The notes below the pieces were generated by a model, which saw only the letters and a list, made by a program, of their open reading frames with translations, had not been told where the DNA came from and did not search any database. Both the position numbers and the translations under genes were made by a program. From Myxococcales bacterium (GTDB lineage: Bacteria; Myxococcota_A; Polyangia; Fen-1088), in assembly GCA_003142855.1 (NCBI GenBank), contig PLNW01000091.1, forward strand, positions 1 to 43,672: DNA of 43,672 nt. Reading direction: 5' to 3'. Shown piece by piece: positions 1-10,324 of this stretch. Every line of letters begins with the position of its first letter. Position 1 is the stretch's first letter.

Positions 1-27
1 CCGGTTTGACCGGCGCACGGAGAGAAC

Positions 28-2739
28 ATGTCCCGAGCGCACACAACGACGAGTGGTTTGAGAGCGGGCAAGACAATCGCACCGCTGAGCCTGCTGGCGG
101 TTCTTCTGGCCCTCGGTTGCGGGAATTCCGGCGGGAATGCCGTCGGCACGGGCGGCAGTCACAGTGGCGGCGCGACTACCGCCGCGGGCGGCGTGGCATC
201 GTCAGCCGGCGCAGGCGCGAGTCCCGCGGGAACCACGGCCACCGGCGGCTTGCCAGCCACAGGCGGGGTTTCGTCTAATGGCGGAGTTTCCAATACTGGC
301 GGCGTGCTCGCAACAGGGGGCGCTGCTACGACCGGCGGGAGCCCGGCCTCAGGCGGCGCGGCCTCGGGCGGCGGCGCGGCGGCGTCCGGTGGCGCTACGT
401 CCAGATCCGGTGGCGCGGGTTCCACCACGGGTGGCGCTGGCGGAACCGCTACCCGTGTCGGTGGCTCCTCGGCGGCAGGCGGATCCACGAGCACGGGCGG
501 GAAGAGCGCCGGTGGCACCACGACCGGCGGCATCGCTGGCACGGTGGTGGGCGGCAGCGCGACTGGCGGCGCCGGCGGTGCTACCACTGGGAGCGGCAGC
601 GCGGCCGGCGGCGTGGGCGGACCGTATTCGCCGACCTGTCCGACCGGCGGCACCACCTACGCCTATCCCTTTCGCAATCCTTGCCTCGCCCTCGAGGATC
701 GCGTGACCAATCTCTTGGGCCTGCTGACCGATGCCGAAAAGGTGTCGCTGCTCACCGAGCACCAACCCGCCATTTCTCGGCTGGGAATCGCAGCCTTCAC
801 CACCTTTACCGAAGGCATCCACGGGCTGGGCTGGGCCGCCGGCGTGGCGGCCGTCCTCTCGACCCAGTTTCCGCAGGCTTCGGGCCTGGGCGAAACCTGG
901 GATCCCGATGTGCTGACCCAGGCATTTGCCGAGGTGGGAAGCGAGGCTCGCGTGTACTTCGTGAAAAACAAGGGGCAGCAAGTCGGCCTGGCCCTCCGCG
1001 CGCCCGTGGTGGACCTGTCGCGCGATCCACGGGCCGGCCGCGCCGAGGAAAGTCTGGGCGAGGACCCGTACCTGGTCGGCGAGTTGGCCAAGGCTCTTGT
1101 CCGTGGCCTGCAGGGTAGCAACCCGCTGGCCCTGCAAGAAGCCGCGACCATGAAGCACTTCTTTGTCTACAATCAGGAGCAAAACCGCGGCAACAACAAC
1201 GTGATTGTCGACGACCGGAACCTGCGCGAGTACTACCTGGTTCCTTTCTACGAGACGATCGTGAACGCCCACGGACAGTCGTTCATGACGTCGTACAACG
1301 CCGTCAACGGGGTGCCAGCCACGTGCTCGCCAGTGATCAAGAGTGTCGTGATCGGAGAGTGGGGATTCGACGGAATGATCTGCACCGATGCGGATGCCAT
1401 GCAGGCGACCTACCAAAGCTACAAGTACTTCCCGAGTCTGGAAGCTGCGGCCGCGGGGGTGGTCAAGGCTGGCACTGCTGTCATGTTGTCGGGGAACGCG
1501 GCAGCCATGCAGCAGGCCTACACCGACGGGCTGCTCACCACCGCCGATATGGATGCCGCCCTCCGCGGCAACTTCCGCATGCGCTTCCGTCTTGGGGAAT
1601 TTGATCCGACATCGCCGTACTCGACGGTCGATGGAAATTCCACACCCTGGACCAGCGACAGCGCCAAGGCGCTCGCGCGCCTGGTGACCCAGAAATCCAT
1701 CGTGCTGTTGAAGAACGACGGAAACCTGTTGCCGCTCGACAAGACCACCGTGAAGTCCTTGGCCGTCATTGGTCCCAATGCCGACGTGGACATCTCCGAC
1801 TGGTACGGTGGCAAGCCGCCCTACACAGTCACCGCGCGGGCTGGGATCACGGCCGCGGTGGGCACGGGCGTGAACGTCCAGTACGCCCTCGATAACAGCA
1901 CGGGTCAGGCGGTCACCATGGCGGCCAGCTCGGATGCGGCCATTGTGGTGGTCGGGAACAACCCGACTTGCGGCAACACGACCTTTGGTAATTGCCCGAT
2001 CGCCTATGACAGCAAGGAATCCGTGGACCGCATTTCGATCGACCTCGATCCCAACCAGGTGACGCTGATCCAGGCGGTGTTCGCCGCGAACCCGAAGACG
2101 ATCGTGGTGGATATGTCGAGTTTCATGCAAGCCATTACTTCGGTGCAAAGCACTGTTCCCGCCATCATCCACATCACCCATTCCAGTCAGGAACTGGGCA
2201 ACGCCTTGGCCGACGTGCTGTTCGGCGACTACAACCCGGCCGGCCGGACCTCGGTGACTTGGTACAAGGCCCTGACCGACATCCCCGCCAAGACGGACTA
2301 CGACATTCGCAAGGGGCGGACCTATATGTACTTCCAGGGCACGCCGCTCTATCCGTTCGGATTCGGGTTGAGCTACACGACCTTCACCTACTCTGCTCTG
2401 CGATTGAGTTCCACGACCCTGGCGCAAGGCGGTTCAGTGACCGTCAGCGTGGATGTCACCAACAGCGGAACCCGCGCCGGGGACGAGGTGGTCCAGCTCT
2501 ACGTGAGCTACCCAACCACCACCGGCGTGCCGCGACCGATCAAGCAGCTACAGGGATTCCAGCGGGTGACCGTGCCGGCCGGGCAGACCAAGACCGTGGC
2601 CTTGACTCTCAAGTACAGCCAGCTTGCGTACTGGAACACGACCACGAGCGCCTTCACTGTGCAGCCCGGCACTGTGCACCTGATGGTTGGCGGCTCGTCG
2701 GTCGACAAGCGCTCTGAAGCCGATCTCACCGTACAGTAG
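28..2739 (+). CDS. Secreted GH3 beta-glucosidase/beta-xylosidase-like lipoprotein
   Basis: This 903-aa protein probably removes terminal beta-linked sugars (glucose or xylose) from oligosaccharides at the cell surface. The N-terminus has a lipoprotein signal with a lipobox ending LALGC near residues 28-32. About 165 residues of Gly/Thr/Ala/Ser-rich low-complexity linker follow, then a GH3 catalytic region from about residue 210. Seen motifs are DLSRDPRAGR with EESLGEDPYLVGE, the MKHF motif, and GFDGMICTDADAM, in which Asp454 aligns with the GH3 nucleophile. The second GH3 domain covers roughly 540-770. A fibronectin-III-like domain ends the protein (TVSVDVTNSGTRAGDEVVQLY), as in bacterial beta-xylosidases and beta-glucosidases. 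The ATG at 28 follows GGAGAGAAC. Substrate specificity cannot be read from sequence. The family call is strong. Confidence 0.93.
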   Translation: MSRAHTTTSGLRAGKTIAPLSLLAVLLALGCGNSGGNAVGTGGSHSGGATTAAGGVASSAGAGASPAGTTATGGLPATGGVSSNGGVSNTGGVLATGGAATTGGSPASGGAASGGGAAASGGATSRSGGAGSTTGGAGGTATRVGGSSAAGGSTSTGGKSAGGTTTGGIAGTVVGGSATGGAGGATTGSGSAAGGVGGPYSPTCPTGGTTYAYPFRNPCLALEDRVTNLLGLLTDAEKVSLLTEHQPAISRLGIAAFTTFTEGIHGLGWAAGVAAVLSTQFPQASGLGETWDPDVLTQAFAEVGSEARVYFVKNKGQQVGLALRAPVVDLSRDPRAGRAEESLGEDPYLVGELAKALVRGLQGSNPLALQEAATMKHFFVYNQEQNRGNNNVIVDDRNLREYYLVPFYETIVNAHGQSFMTSYNAVNGVPATCSPVIKSVVIGEWGFDGMICTDADAMQATYQSYKYFPSLEAAAAGVVKAGTAVMLSGNAAAMQQAYTDGLLTTADMDAALRGNFRMRFRLGEFDPTSPYSTVDGNSTPWTSDSAKALARLVTQKSIVLLKNDGNLLPLDKTTVKSLAVIGPNADVDISDWYGGKPPYTVTARAGITAAVGTGVNVQYALDNSTGQAVTMAASSDAAIVVVGNNPTCGNTTFGNCPIAYDSKESVDRISIDLDPNQVTLIQAVFAANPKTIVVDMSSFMQAITSVQSTVPAIIHITHSSQELGNALADVLFGDYNPAGRTSVTWYKALTDIPAKTDYDIRKGRTYMYFQGTPLYPFGFGLSYTTFTYSALRLSSTTLAQGGSVTVSVDVTNSGTRAGDEVVQLYVSYPTTTGVPRPIKQLQGFQRVTVPAGQTKTVALTLKYSQLAYWNTTTSAFTVQPGTVHLMVGGSSVDKRSEADLTVQ

Positions 2740-2744
2740 CGATC

Positions 2745-3956
2745 TCAGATTCCCGCCGCGCTGGTCGGGCCGCTTCTGTCCGCCGGCGCCGGGACTTCCA
2801 GCCGTCGAGCAATGCGCTGCTGGTAGCGCGTCTCATAGAGCTGCGCCAGGGCCAGAAACAGCGTCATGATGAGCGGCCCGTAGAGGATCCCAGGCGCGCC
2901 AAAGCCGAGAATCCCACCCAGCAGGCTGAGGAAGACCACCAGGCTGTTCATGCGCATGGACGAGCCCATCAGGCGCGGCTTGAGCCCGTATTCGAACAGG
3001 AACGACTGTCCCATGCAGAAAATGAAGAAGCCCACGGCGACCGCGTGCCGGCCCGCGAACCACAGGTAGAAAGTCGCGGGCACCACCACCGCGGCCACGC
3101 CCACCAAGGGAAGAAAGGCCGCCACCGCCATCACCAAGCCCCATAACACCGGCGAAGGCAGTCCCACCACGGCCCAGGCAAGACCAGCCACCAGGCCCTG
3201 CAACGAGCTGCCGATGCCGTTGCCGATCAGGATGGCACGTCCCACCTCGCCCAGTTTGTTGATGAAAAGCTGGTCTTCGTCGCCTGCCAAGGGCGACAGG
3301 CGAAACAAGTAGGTGCGCAGTTTTTCTCCCTGCATGAGCAGGTAGAAGATCGAGAACAGAGTGATGATTCCATGAAGCCCGAACTCCAACACGCCGGCCA
3401 CGAACGCGTTGGCGCGCTTGTACAGCCCCTGGCTCAGACTGCGGGCCACCTCGACCACGGCATCCTGCACGGCCTCGGGCGAGATGGGCAGACCCGTGCG
3501 CTGGGCAAACGCCGTAAGCGCGCGCGCCACGCGGCCATGCTCGCTGGTCCAGTCGTTGATCGTAACGTAGGCCTCGGGCCCGCCCCAGGTCACTGCCGCG
3601 TGCCGGATGTCAGCCAGCAGCGCCGAGCCCACCAGGCTCACCGGGATGGCCACCACAACCATCAGGACAGCGACGGTGATTCCTGATGCCAAGACCGGCC
3701 GATTTCCCAGCGCCCGCAGCAGGCGCTCATAGTGCCGCGACAGAAGCAGCACAGCCACCAGGGCGATCACCATGTCACCCAGGAAGGGCAGAAGCACGTA
3801 GCCCACCGCGATCAAGGCGGCGCCGAAAATGATCAGGAAGAAATAGGGAGCAATCGCCTCATTGCCATAGTGGGGCATATTGCGAGACGGCCGTTTCACA
3901 GGGCCGGAATCAGGCGGATCGCTCGGGGGCCCTAAGGAAGATTTAGGTTCGGTCAT
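2745..3956 (-). CDS. AI-2E family (PerM/TqsA-like) membrane permease
   Basis: This polytopic inner-membrane protein of about 403 aa belongs to the AI-2E transporter family. Members have been linked to autoinducer-2 export or Na+/H+ exchange, but most have no proven substrate. The order of parts is typical: a cytoplasmic N-terminus, a first hydrophobic hairpin (PYFFLIIFGAALIAVGYVLL), a soluble middle region (about 110-200), then a run of membrane helices. The C-terminal half carries the family-like stretches GNGIGSSLQGLVAGLAW and FGAPGILYGPLIMTLFLAL. An ATG 21 bases further upstream (3977) is also possible. I chose 3956 because it gives the more usual hydrophilic start MTEPKSS, but no strong ribosome site decides it. 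The gene converges on the GH3 gene with only five bases between stops. Confidence 0.85.
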   Translation of the reverse strand: MTEPKSSLGPPSDPPDSGPVKRPSRNMPHYGNEAIAPYFFLIIFGAALIAVGYVLLPFLGDMVIALVAVLLLSRHYERLLRALGNRPVLASGITVAVLMVVVAIPVSLVGSALLADIRHAAVTWGGPEAYVTINDWTSEHGRVARALTAFAQRTGLPISPEAVQDAVVEVARSLSQGLYKRANAFVAGVLEFGLHGIITLFSIFYLLMQGEKLRTYLFRLSPLAGDEDQLFINKLGEVGRAILIGNGIGSSLQGLVAGLAWAVVGLPSPVLWGLVMAVAAFLPLVGVAAVVVPATFYLWFAGRHAVAVGFFIFCMGQSFLFEYGLKPRLMGSSMRMNSLVVFLSLLGGILGFGAPGILYGPLIMTLFLALAQLYETRYQQRIARRLEVPAPADRSGPTSAAGI

Positions 3957-4024
3957 GTCGCTATTCCAGAACAGCATAACTCAGCGCAATCCAAATTGCC
4001 TGGCCGGCAGAACCCGTCAGAGGT

Positions 4025-4546
4025 TCACAGGCAGACACTCACCGCCATGCCGCAGGCCTGGCAGGTCAGGCCTGCGCACGGATTGATCACGCGCTGGACG
4101 CAGGTTCGGCTGTCCGAACAATCACTGCTGGTCGTGCATCCGACTGCGGTCTGGTCGTAGCAGAGCACCTTCACGTCGGATGCGACGGACGAGTCAGGAA
4201 CAGCCCCGCTTCCGTCTGGTCTTGAAACGTCACCAGCCGCATCGGCGCCAGGGCCGCTGCCTGCCTCGGCGCCGCCTGCACTAGACGGTGGGACGGCTGA
4301 GCCGCCCGTGCCCGTCGTGCCGGCCGTGCTGCCCGCTTCGGTACCTCCGCCCTTTCCCCCCGACCCACCCTGGGGCAAAGTGGATCCGACCTGACCGCCC
4401 AGGCTGGCCGCAGCGTCGGACGCGCCAGCATCTGTCCTGGGAGACCGAATTCCCCGGCTGCCACAGCCCGCTGATACCAGGCCAGCCAAAGCAATGCCCA
4501 CAATCCCGATTGGTATGCTATACCTCGACGGTATCATGGAAAGCAT
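4025..4546 (-). CDS. Small Cys-rich lipoprotein, function unknown
   Basis: This is a secreted lipoprotein of about 173 aa. A basic n-region and hydrophobic core (SIPIGIVGIALAGLVSAGC) end in a clear lipobox, LVSAGC. A Gly/Ser/Ala/Asp-rich linker of about 90 residues follows. The last 50 residues hold eight cysteines in a pattern including CTTSSDCSDSRTC and CAGLTCQACG, which suggests a small disulphide-stabilised domain. Starts are possible at GTG 4594, ATG 4546 and ATG 4537. The two ATGs give a normal-length signal peptide, and neither has a good ribosome site. No enzyme motif is visible. The linker resembles those of the two glycosidase lipoproteins in this window, so the Cys-rich tail may be a binding or anchoring module (inference). 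Confidence 0.7.
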   Translation of the reverse strand: MLSMIPSRYSIPIGIVGIALAGLVSAGCGSRGIRSPRTDAGASDAAASLGGQVGSTLPQGGSGGKGGGTEAGSTAGTTGTGGSAVPPSSAGGAEAGSGPGADAAGDVSRPDGSGAVPDSSVASDVKVLCYDQTAVGCTTSSDCSDSRTCVQRVINPCAGLTCQACGMAVSVCL

Positions 4547-4656
4547 AACAGGCAACTTGCGTGCCGCTGTGCACGGCGCGGTTCTCCTCGGCACCGCCTC
4601 AATCAGGCAACGTCGAACCTCGGAAAGCTGAGACTACCCTGCCATTCCTGGCGTAC

Positions 4657-4683
4657 TTGACCCCAGAGGGCGAGACCTATAAA
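4657..4683 (+). promoter_or_regulatory. Candidate sigma70-type promoter of the nuo operon
   Basis: TTGACC at 4657-4662 and TATAAA at 4678-4683 lie 50 bases before the nuoA start in an otherwise GC-rich gap. The spacer is 15 bases, shorter than the usual 17. Moving the -10 two bases downstream restores 17 but weakens the match. It is the only AT-rich promoter-like stretch in this gap, and the following 11 genes have no comparable gap. Strand and position fit; usage is inferred. Confidence 0.45.
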
Positions 4684-4733
4684 TAAGTCGCACCCCGGCC
4701 CCGGACCACCGAGGGCTACCCCCAAAGGAATTC

Positions 4734-5162
4734 ATGGGCTTCCAATTCGGCGCAGTGCTCACGTTCGCGGTCGTCGCCGTACTCTTCGCCCTGGTGGCCC
4801 TGCTGATCGGCGCCATCATCCGGCCGCGCTTCCCCAATGCGGACAAGGTTTCCATCTATGAATGCGGCGAACGGCCCGTGGGCACCGCTTGGTACAACTT
4901 CAACCCACGCTTCTACTTGATCGCGTTGGCCTTCGTCATCTTCGAGGTCGACATCGCGCTCACCTTCCCCGTGGTGGTCGTGTACGCCGAATGGACCAAG
5001 AAGGGCAACGGCTGGGTTGCTCTGACTGAGCTGGTCTTGTTCACAGCGATCCTGCTCATCGGGCTCATATGGGCCTGGGCCCATGGCGATCTCGAATGGG
5101 TAAAGAAGTTGTCTGCCGCCGAGAAGCCCGCGGGTAGCAAGACCAGCGGCGACCGAGGCTAG
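4734..5162 (+). CDS. nuoA: NADH-quinone oxidoreductase subunit A
   Basis: This is the 142-aa membrane subunit of respiratory complex I that helps connect the membrane arm with the quinone-binding region. Three hydrophobic helices are visible. The family motif [31 protein letters not shown] (given here only as a landmark, residues about 41-71) carries the conserved Cys-Gly and the acidic FEVD loop. AAAGGA at 4723-4728 is a good ribosome site for the ATG at 4734. It is the first gene of a tightly packed eleven-gene operon; nuoB starts seven bases after its stop. The C-terminal tail is a little longer than in E. coli, and charged. The identification is secure. Confidence 0.96.
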   Translation: MGFQFGAVLTFAVVAVLFALVALLIGAIIRPRFPNADKVSIYECGERPVGTAWYNFNPRFYLIALAFVIFEVDIALTFPVVVVYAEWTKKGNGWVALTELVLFTAILLIGLIWAWAHGDLEWVKKLSAAEKPAGSKTSGDRG

Positions 5163-5169
5163 AGCACAG

Positions 5170-5694
5170 ATGGCAATCACGCGAATCGTCCAGTCAGGCC
5201 CGGGCGTCGGCGTCCTGCTCACCAACACCAACCATTTCGACGACCTGGTCAATCTGGCTCGCAAGAACTCCATCCACTACTTGCTCTTCGGGCTCGCCTG
5301 CTGTGGCATCGAACTGATGCAAACCGGGGGACCGCGCGCGGATCTGGACCGCTTCGCCGCCGTGTTCCGGGCCAGTCCGCGCCAGGCGGATCTGATGATC
5401 GTCGCCGGCACGCTCAGCTACAAGATGGCCGAGCGAACCAAGCTGCTCTACGACCAGATGGCGGAGCCCAAGTACGTACTGGCCATGGGATCCTGCGCGA
5501 ACTGCGGCGGGCTCTTCCAGTGCAGCTACGCCGTGGTCAAGGGCGTGGACAAGGTCATTCCGGTGGACGTGTACGTGCCCGGCTGTCCGCCCCGGCCCGA
5601 AGCGCTGACCGAAGGCCTCATGCGCATCCAGGACATCATCATGAGTGAGCGCTGGTGGCGCGAGAAGCGCCGGCCGCAGAGCGGGGCCAAGTAG
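5170..5694 (+). CDS. nuoB: NADH-quinone oxidoreductase subunit B (N2 cluster)
   Basis: This 174-aa peripheral-arm subunit carries the terminal 4Fe-4S cluster N2, which passes electrons to quinone. The ligating cysteines are visible: the tandem pair in GLACCGIE, one in MGSCANCGG and one in PGCPPRPEA. The stretch [11 protein letters not shown] is also family-typical. The length fits. The gene lies seven bases after nuoA and is followed almost at once by nuoC (ATG at 5696, two bases after the stop codon begins its last base). No anomaly was seen. Confidence 0.97.
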   Translation: MAITRIVQSGPGVGVLLTNTNHFDDLVNLARKNSIHYLLFGLACCGIELMQTGGPRADLDRFAAVFRASPRQADLMIVAGTLSYKMAERTKLLYDQMAEPKYVLAMGSCANCGGLFQCSYAVVKGVDKVIPVDVYVPGCPPRPEALTEGLMRIQDIIMSERWWREKRRPQSGAK

Positions 5695-5695
5695 C

Positions 5696-6368
<673 letters not shown>

Positions 6369-6376
<8 letters not shown>

Positions 6377-7520
6377 GCCAGTCGAACGGCAAGTCCTTCG
6401 CCGTATGACCCCGTCGGACGACGAGATCGTCATCAACTTCGGGCCGCAGCATCCGTCGACCCACGGGGTTATCGACTTCGTCACCCAGACCAACGGCGAA
6501 ATCATCCGCCGCTCGATCCCGGACATTGGGTACTTGCACCGCGGGATGGAGAAGATTGGCGAGACGGTCGGCTACCCGGGCTTCATGCCATTTACCGACC
6601 GCATCGACTACCTGGCGGCCATGTTTGCCAATGAAGGCTACGCCATCGCGGTCGAGCGGCTGCTCAAGGTAGAGATTCCTCCGCGCGCCAAGTACCTGCG
6701 CGCCATCGCGGGCGAGCTGTGCCGCATTTCCAACCACTGGGTGGCCGTCGGCACCATGGCGTCCGACATCGGCGCATCCACGCCGCTCACCCACGCCCTG
6801 CGCGAGCGCGAGGCTATCAACGATCTTCTGGAAGAGCTGTGCGGGGCGCGCCTGACCTTCAACTACGCGCGCATCGGCGGCGTGTCGTTCGACGCGCCCG
6901 AGGGCTGGGGCGAAAAGATCCTGCGCTACCTCGATCACCTGGACAGCTACGTCCAGGAATATGACCGGCTGATCTCGCTCAACCAAATCTACGTCAAGCG
7001 GCTGGCCAACGTCGCGGTCATCAGTCGCGACAAGGCCATTGCGTACGGTCTGTGTGGCCCCAATCTGCGCGGCTCGGGAATTTCATGGGACGCGCGCCGC
7101 GACCTGGCCTATGGCGCCTATCCTGAGTTCCAGTTCGATGTGCCCGTGGGTCAGGGAAAGATGGGAGCGGTTGGGGACTGTTGGGATCGCTACGCCGTGC
7201 GTGTGCTGGAGATGCTGGAATCCTCCAAGATTGTTCGCCAGGCGCTCGCCAAGCTGCCCGAGGGCGAGATCATGGCCAAGGTCCTACGCAAGCCGAAGCC
7301 CGAGCCGGGCGAGGCCATGGGACGGGTGGAGTCGGCGCGCGGTACCATGTGCTACTACGTAGTGTCCGACGGGTCAGAGAAGGCCTACCGGGTGCGTGTG
7401 CGCACCGGCAGCTTCATGGCCATGGGAATCATCGAAGAACTGTCGCAAGGACTGATGATTGCTGACCTGATCGCGCTCATCGCCTCGCTGGATGTCGTTG
7501 CCCCGGAGATTGACCGGTGA
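6369..7520 (+). CDS. nuoD: NADH-quinone oxidoreductase subunit D
   Basis: This is the 49-kDa peripheral subunit that forms the quinone pocket together with NuoB. The signature [12 protein letters not shown] is near the N-terminus and [13 protein letters not shown] near the C-terminus. The translation from 6369 is 383 aa, normal for the family. I prefer GTG 6369 because AAGGAG (6359-6364) lies four bases before it, giving MAEPVERQ. An ATG at 6405 is possible but has no ribosome site. An upstream in-frame stretch from 6225 only reads the nuoC repeat in another frame (an Arg/His repeat) and is not native. NuoC and NuoD are separate proteins here, not fused as in E. coli. Confidence 0.95.
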
Positions 7521-8893
7521 GAATCACGACCGCCCTCGACTCCACTTCGCTCACCACGCGCTATCCCAAAACCGCGCTGGCGACCACGCTGTTCTTCATG
7601 CTGGCGCTGCCGTTCCTGCTCTACCTGGTGCTCCTGCTCATGCTGCCGTTCAACCGGCCCGAGGCGCTGAACGCCGTGGCCCAACGGCTGGGCTGGGATC
7701 TCGGACACAGCCTGTATCGCGATACCTGGTACGGAGTGATTTTGCTCGTCGAGGGGACCTTCGTCTCGCTCTACACCGCCGTGTTTGCCGGCGTGACGAC
7801 CTGGGTCGAGCGTCGCATCGCGGGACGCATGCAGAGCCGCATCGGACCCAACCGGCCCGGCGTTTTCGGGTTCATTTCCTGGGTGGCCGACGCGTTCAAG
7901 ATGCTCTTCAAAGAGGATCTGATTCCGGCCGAGGCAGACCGTTTGCTTTTCCGAGCCGCGCCCTACTTCTCCATGGTGGGGCTGACCCTGCCGTTCGTCG
8001 TTCTCCCGTTTGGGGAGAGCGTGGTGGTGGCGGATCTCAACGTGGGCGTGTTCTACCTGACCGCGACCAGCGCCTTTATCGTCGTCGGCATCCTGGTGTC
8101 GGGTTGGGCTTCCAATTCAAAGTGGGCGCTTTTCGGCGCCGTGCGCGGGGCGGCCCAGGTCGTGTCCTACGAGATTCCGGCCGGCATCGCCATCATGGTC
8201 CCGGTCATGATGGCCGGGACCCTGTCCATGCAGGGAATCATCCGCGCCCAGGGCGGCTGGCCCTGGCAGTGGTTCGCGTGCCAGAACCCGGCGGCCTTTG
8301 TCGCGTTCTTCATCGCCTTGACCGCTTCGCTGGCCGAAGGCAACCGCACGCCCTTCGATTTGCCCGAGGCGGAATCGGAGCTGGTCGCGGGCTATCACGC
8401 CGAGTATTCCGGATTCCGCATCGCGCTTTTCCTGATGGTGGAGTGGGCCAACATGTGGGTCATGGGTGCGCTCGCGGTCACCCTGTTCCTGGGCGGCTGG
8501 CAGATCCCGGGCGTTTCGGTGGAGATGATCAATCAGACCCGCGGCACGGATGTTTTCCCGACCCTGGTGTGGTTCAGCTGGCAGTCCGCTTCGCTGCTGG
8601 TATTCGCGGTCAAAACCTGGCTGCTCGTCATCCTGTTCATCTGGCTGCGCTGGACCCTGCCGCGCGTGCGCGTGGATCAGATGATGGCCTTGTGCTGGAA
8701 GTACCTGGTTCCCGGCGCTTTCGCCTGCTTCATCTTCACCCTGTTCTGGGTGATGGTCCCCGCGCCCGTGCACCTGGTGTCCGGCCTGGTGATCAGCTTG
8801 GGCGTGGCTCTCCTGCTGGTGAAGTTTGCTGTGCGGACGCGCAAGAACATCGCGCAGGTCAAAGGCGCGCGGGTGGACCTTTCAAATTGGTAG
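7517..8893 (+). CDS. nuoH: NADH-quinone oxidoreductase subunit H
   Basis: This 458-aa integral membrane subunit lies at the foot of the peripheral arm and helps shape the quinone chamber. Landmarks are [18 protein letters not shown] and [17 protein letters not shown] in the N-terminal third, and the central loop [33 protein letters not shown] (positions about 273-305), whose acidic residues are conserved in the family. Translation starts at GTG 7517, which overlaps the nuoD stop (GTGA), a classic sign of translational coupling. It is longer than E. coli NuoH (325 aa), mainly through an extended N-terminal segment and a longer loop before the last helices. Confidence 0.96.
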   Translation: MRITTALDSTSLTTRYPKTALATTLFFMLALPFLLYLVLLLMLPFNRPEALNAVAQRLGWDLGHSLYRDTWYGVILLVEGTFVSLYTAVFAGVTTWVERRIAGRMQSRIGPNRPGVFGFISWVADAFKMLFKEDLIPAEADRLLFRAAPYFSMVGLTLPFVVLPFGESVVVADLNVGVFYLTATSAFIVVGILVSGWASNSKWALFGAVRGAAQVVSYEIPAGIAIMVPVMMAGTLSMQGIIRAQGGWPWQWFACQNPAAFVAFFIALTASLAEGNRTPFDLPEAESELVAGYHAEYSGFRIALFLMVEWANMWVMGALAVTLFLGGWQIPGVSVEMINQTRGTDVFPTLVWFSWQSASLLVFAVKTWLLVILFIWLRWTLPRVRVDQMMALCWKYLVPGAFACFIFTLFWVMVPAPVHLVSGLVISLGVALLLVKFAVRTRKNIAQVKGARVDLSNW

Positions 8894-8899
8894 CTCTCC

Positions 8900-9493
8900 A
8901 TGCCTGAAACGGTTCGCAATTACTTCGGTGCCATCACAGACGTCGTACAGACGTTCTGGCAGGGCCTGTCCGTCACCCTGTCGTACATGCTCCGGCGGCC
9001 CATCACCATTCAGTATCCCGACCGCACGGAAAAGCGCGTGGCCGACATGCTGCCCGCGCGCTACCGCGGTTTCCTGGAAGTCGACCTGGCGGTGTGCACG
9101 GGGTGTCTGGCTTGCGCGCGCGCCTGTCCCATCGACGTGATCAAGATTGCGGTCGACAAAGATCCGGCCAATCCCAAACAGCGGGTCATCACCCAATTCG
9201 ACATCGACGAGTCCAAGTGCATGTTCTGCGGCCTGTGCGTCGAACCTTGCCCGACCGGCGCCATCGCCCACACGCGCGAGTTCGAGTCGACCGTGAGGGT
9301 GGTGGAGAATCTGGTCTTCCGCTGGGTGCCCGACGCGGCCAAGCCGACGCCGTTCTACCGACCGGTCAAGGGCCAAGATGCGCCCCGCGCGCCGGCGGGC
9401 TCGCTCATGCGCGTATATCTTGCCTCGCGGGTGTGGGCCGCGCCGGCTCCGGATTGGGCCGCGCCGCCTCTCGGCAGGGACATTAAGGGGTAG
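8900..9493 (+). CDS. nuoI: NADH-quinone oxidoreductase subunit I (two 4Fe-4S clusters)
   Basis: This 197-aa ferredoxin-like subunit holds clusters N6a and N6b, which feed electrons to N2 in NuoB. Two CxxCxxCxxxCP motifs are visible: CTGCLACARACPID and CMFCGLCVEPCPTGA. The N-terminal amphipathic segment (LSVTLSYMLRRPITIQYP) is typical for contact with the membrane arm. The C-terminal 30 residues or so are Ala/Pro-rich and not conserved. The gene follows nuoH by six bases and precedes nuoJ by two. Confidence 0.96.
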   Translation: MPETVRNYFGAITDVVQTFWQGLSVTLSYMLRRPITIQYPDRTEKRVADMLPARYRGFLEVDLAVCTGCLACARACPIDVIKIAVDKDPANPKQRVITQFDIDESKCMFCGLCVEPCPTGAIAHTREFESTVRVVENLVFRWVPDAAKPTPFYRPVKGQDAPRAPAGSLMRVYLASRVWAAPAPDWAAPPLGRDIKG

Positions 9494-9495
9494 CC

Positions 9496-9999
9496 ATGCA
9501 CACCAACCAGCTCGTCTTCTATTTGTTCGCGCTGGCCGCCGTGGTGGGCGCGGCCGGCGTGCCCATGTCGAAGAACATTTTCTGGAGCGCCATGGGTCTG
9601 CTCTCGGCGCTGGTCGGAGTGGGTGGCCTGTACGTGCTGCTCTCGGCCGACTTTCTCGCGGTCACGCAGTTGCTGGTGTACATCGGCGGCGTGCTGGTAC
9701 TGATCATCTTCGCGGTCATGCTCACCAGTCAGATCAAGGAAATCGAGGTTTCCAATCAAAACGTCGGTCTGGTTTCGGGCGCGATTCTCTTCGCGCTGAC
9801 CGGTACCCTGCTGTCCTTTATCGCCATTTGGGCACCTTGGAAGGTCGTGTTGCGGCCGGAAAGCCACGAGACTTCCGCCGCCATTGGCAATGGTCTGCTC
9901 GGGACCTGGTTGCTGCCTTTCGAAGTGACGTCAGTGGTGCTGCTGGCCACGTTGATCGGCGCGATCGTAATTGCGCGCAAGGAAATCAAAGATGACTGA
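9496..9999 (+). CDS. nuoJ: NADH-quinone oxidoreductase subunit J
   Basis: This 167-aa membrane subunit has five hydrophobic helices. The family stretch DFLAVTQLLVYIGGVLVLIIFAVML (about residues 53-77) contains the conserved Tyr-Ile-Gly-Gly of the pi-bulge helix. The last codons overlap the nuoK start by eight bases, so the two are probably translationally coupled. Nothing unusual was seen. Confidence 0.95.
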   Translation: MHTNQLVFYLFALAAVVGAAGVPMSKNIFWSAMGLLSALVGVGGLYVLLSADFLAVTQLLVYIGGVLVLIIFAVMLTSQIKEIEVSNQNVGLVSGAILFALTGTLLSFIAIWAPWKVVLRPESHETSAAIGNGLLGTWLLPFEVTSVVLLATLIGAIVIARKEIKDD

Positions 10000-10315
10000 A
10001 ATGATGGGGCACCTTTCATTGAGCCATTTCCTGGTCGTGGGCGGCCTGCTCTTCTGCTTTGGCCTGATGACTGTGCTCACCCGGCGCAACGCGGTCGCAA
10101 TGCTCATGGGCATCGAGCTGATCCTCAACGGCGCCAATGTCAATCTGGTGGCCTTCAATCATTATGTGGCGGGCGGTCTGTCCGGGCAGATCTTCGCGCT
10201 GTTCGTCATCGTGCTAGCGGCTGCCGAGGCTGCTGTGGGCCTGGCCATCATCCTGGCCATCTACCAAATGATCCGCAACATCGACACGGCCAACATTGCG
10301 TCGCTGAGGCAATAA
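9992..10315 (+). CDS. nuoK: NADH-quinone oxidoreductase subunit K
   Basis: This 107-aa antiporter-related membrane subunit has three helices. It carries the conserved acidic residues within GIELILNGANVNLVAF and AAAEAAVGLAIILAIY. The ATG at 9992 is used rather than an upstream TTG in the same frame: it gives MTEMMGHLSLSHF, matching family starts, and lies inside the end of nuoJ. ATGs at 10001 and 10004 remain possible. Length and motif order are normal. Confidence 0.95.
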   Translation: MTEMMGHLSLSHFLVVGGLLFCFGLMTVLTRRNAVAMLMGIELILNGANVNLVAFNHYVAGGLSGQIFALFVIVLAAAEAAVGLAIILAIYQMIRNIDTANIASLRQ

Positions 10316-10324
10316 GGGCTGGCC

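Noticed and set aside
349..2427. Long minus-strand reading frame of 692 codons opposite the GH3 gene
   Set aside because: It lies wholly antisense to a gene with clear GH3 motifs, is Arg/His/Gly-rich as expected for mirrored GC-rich codons, and has no recognisable domain.
7492..8907. Plus-strand reading frame of 471 codons in another frame of nuoH
   Set aside because: The translation is Arg/His/Gly-rich with no domain, while the nuoH frame matches the family throughout.
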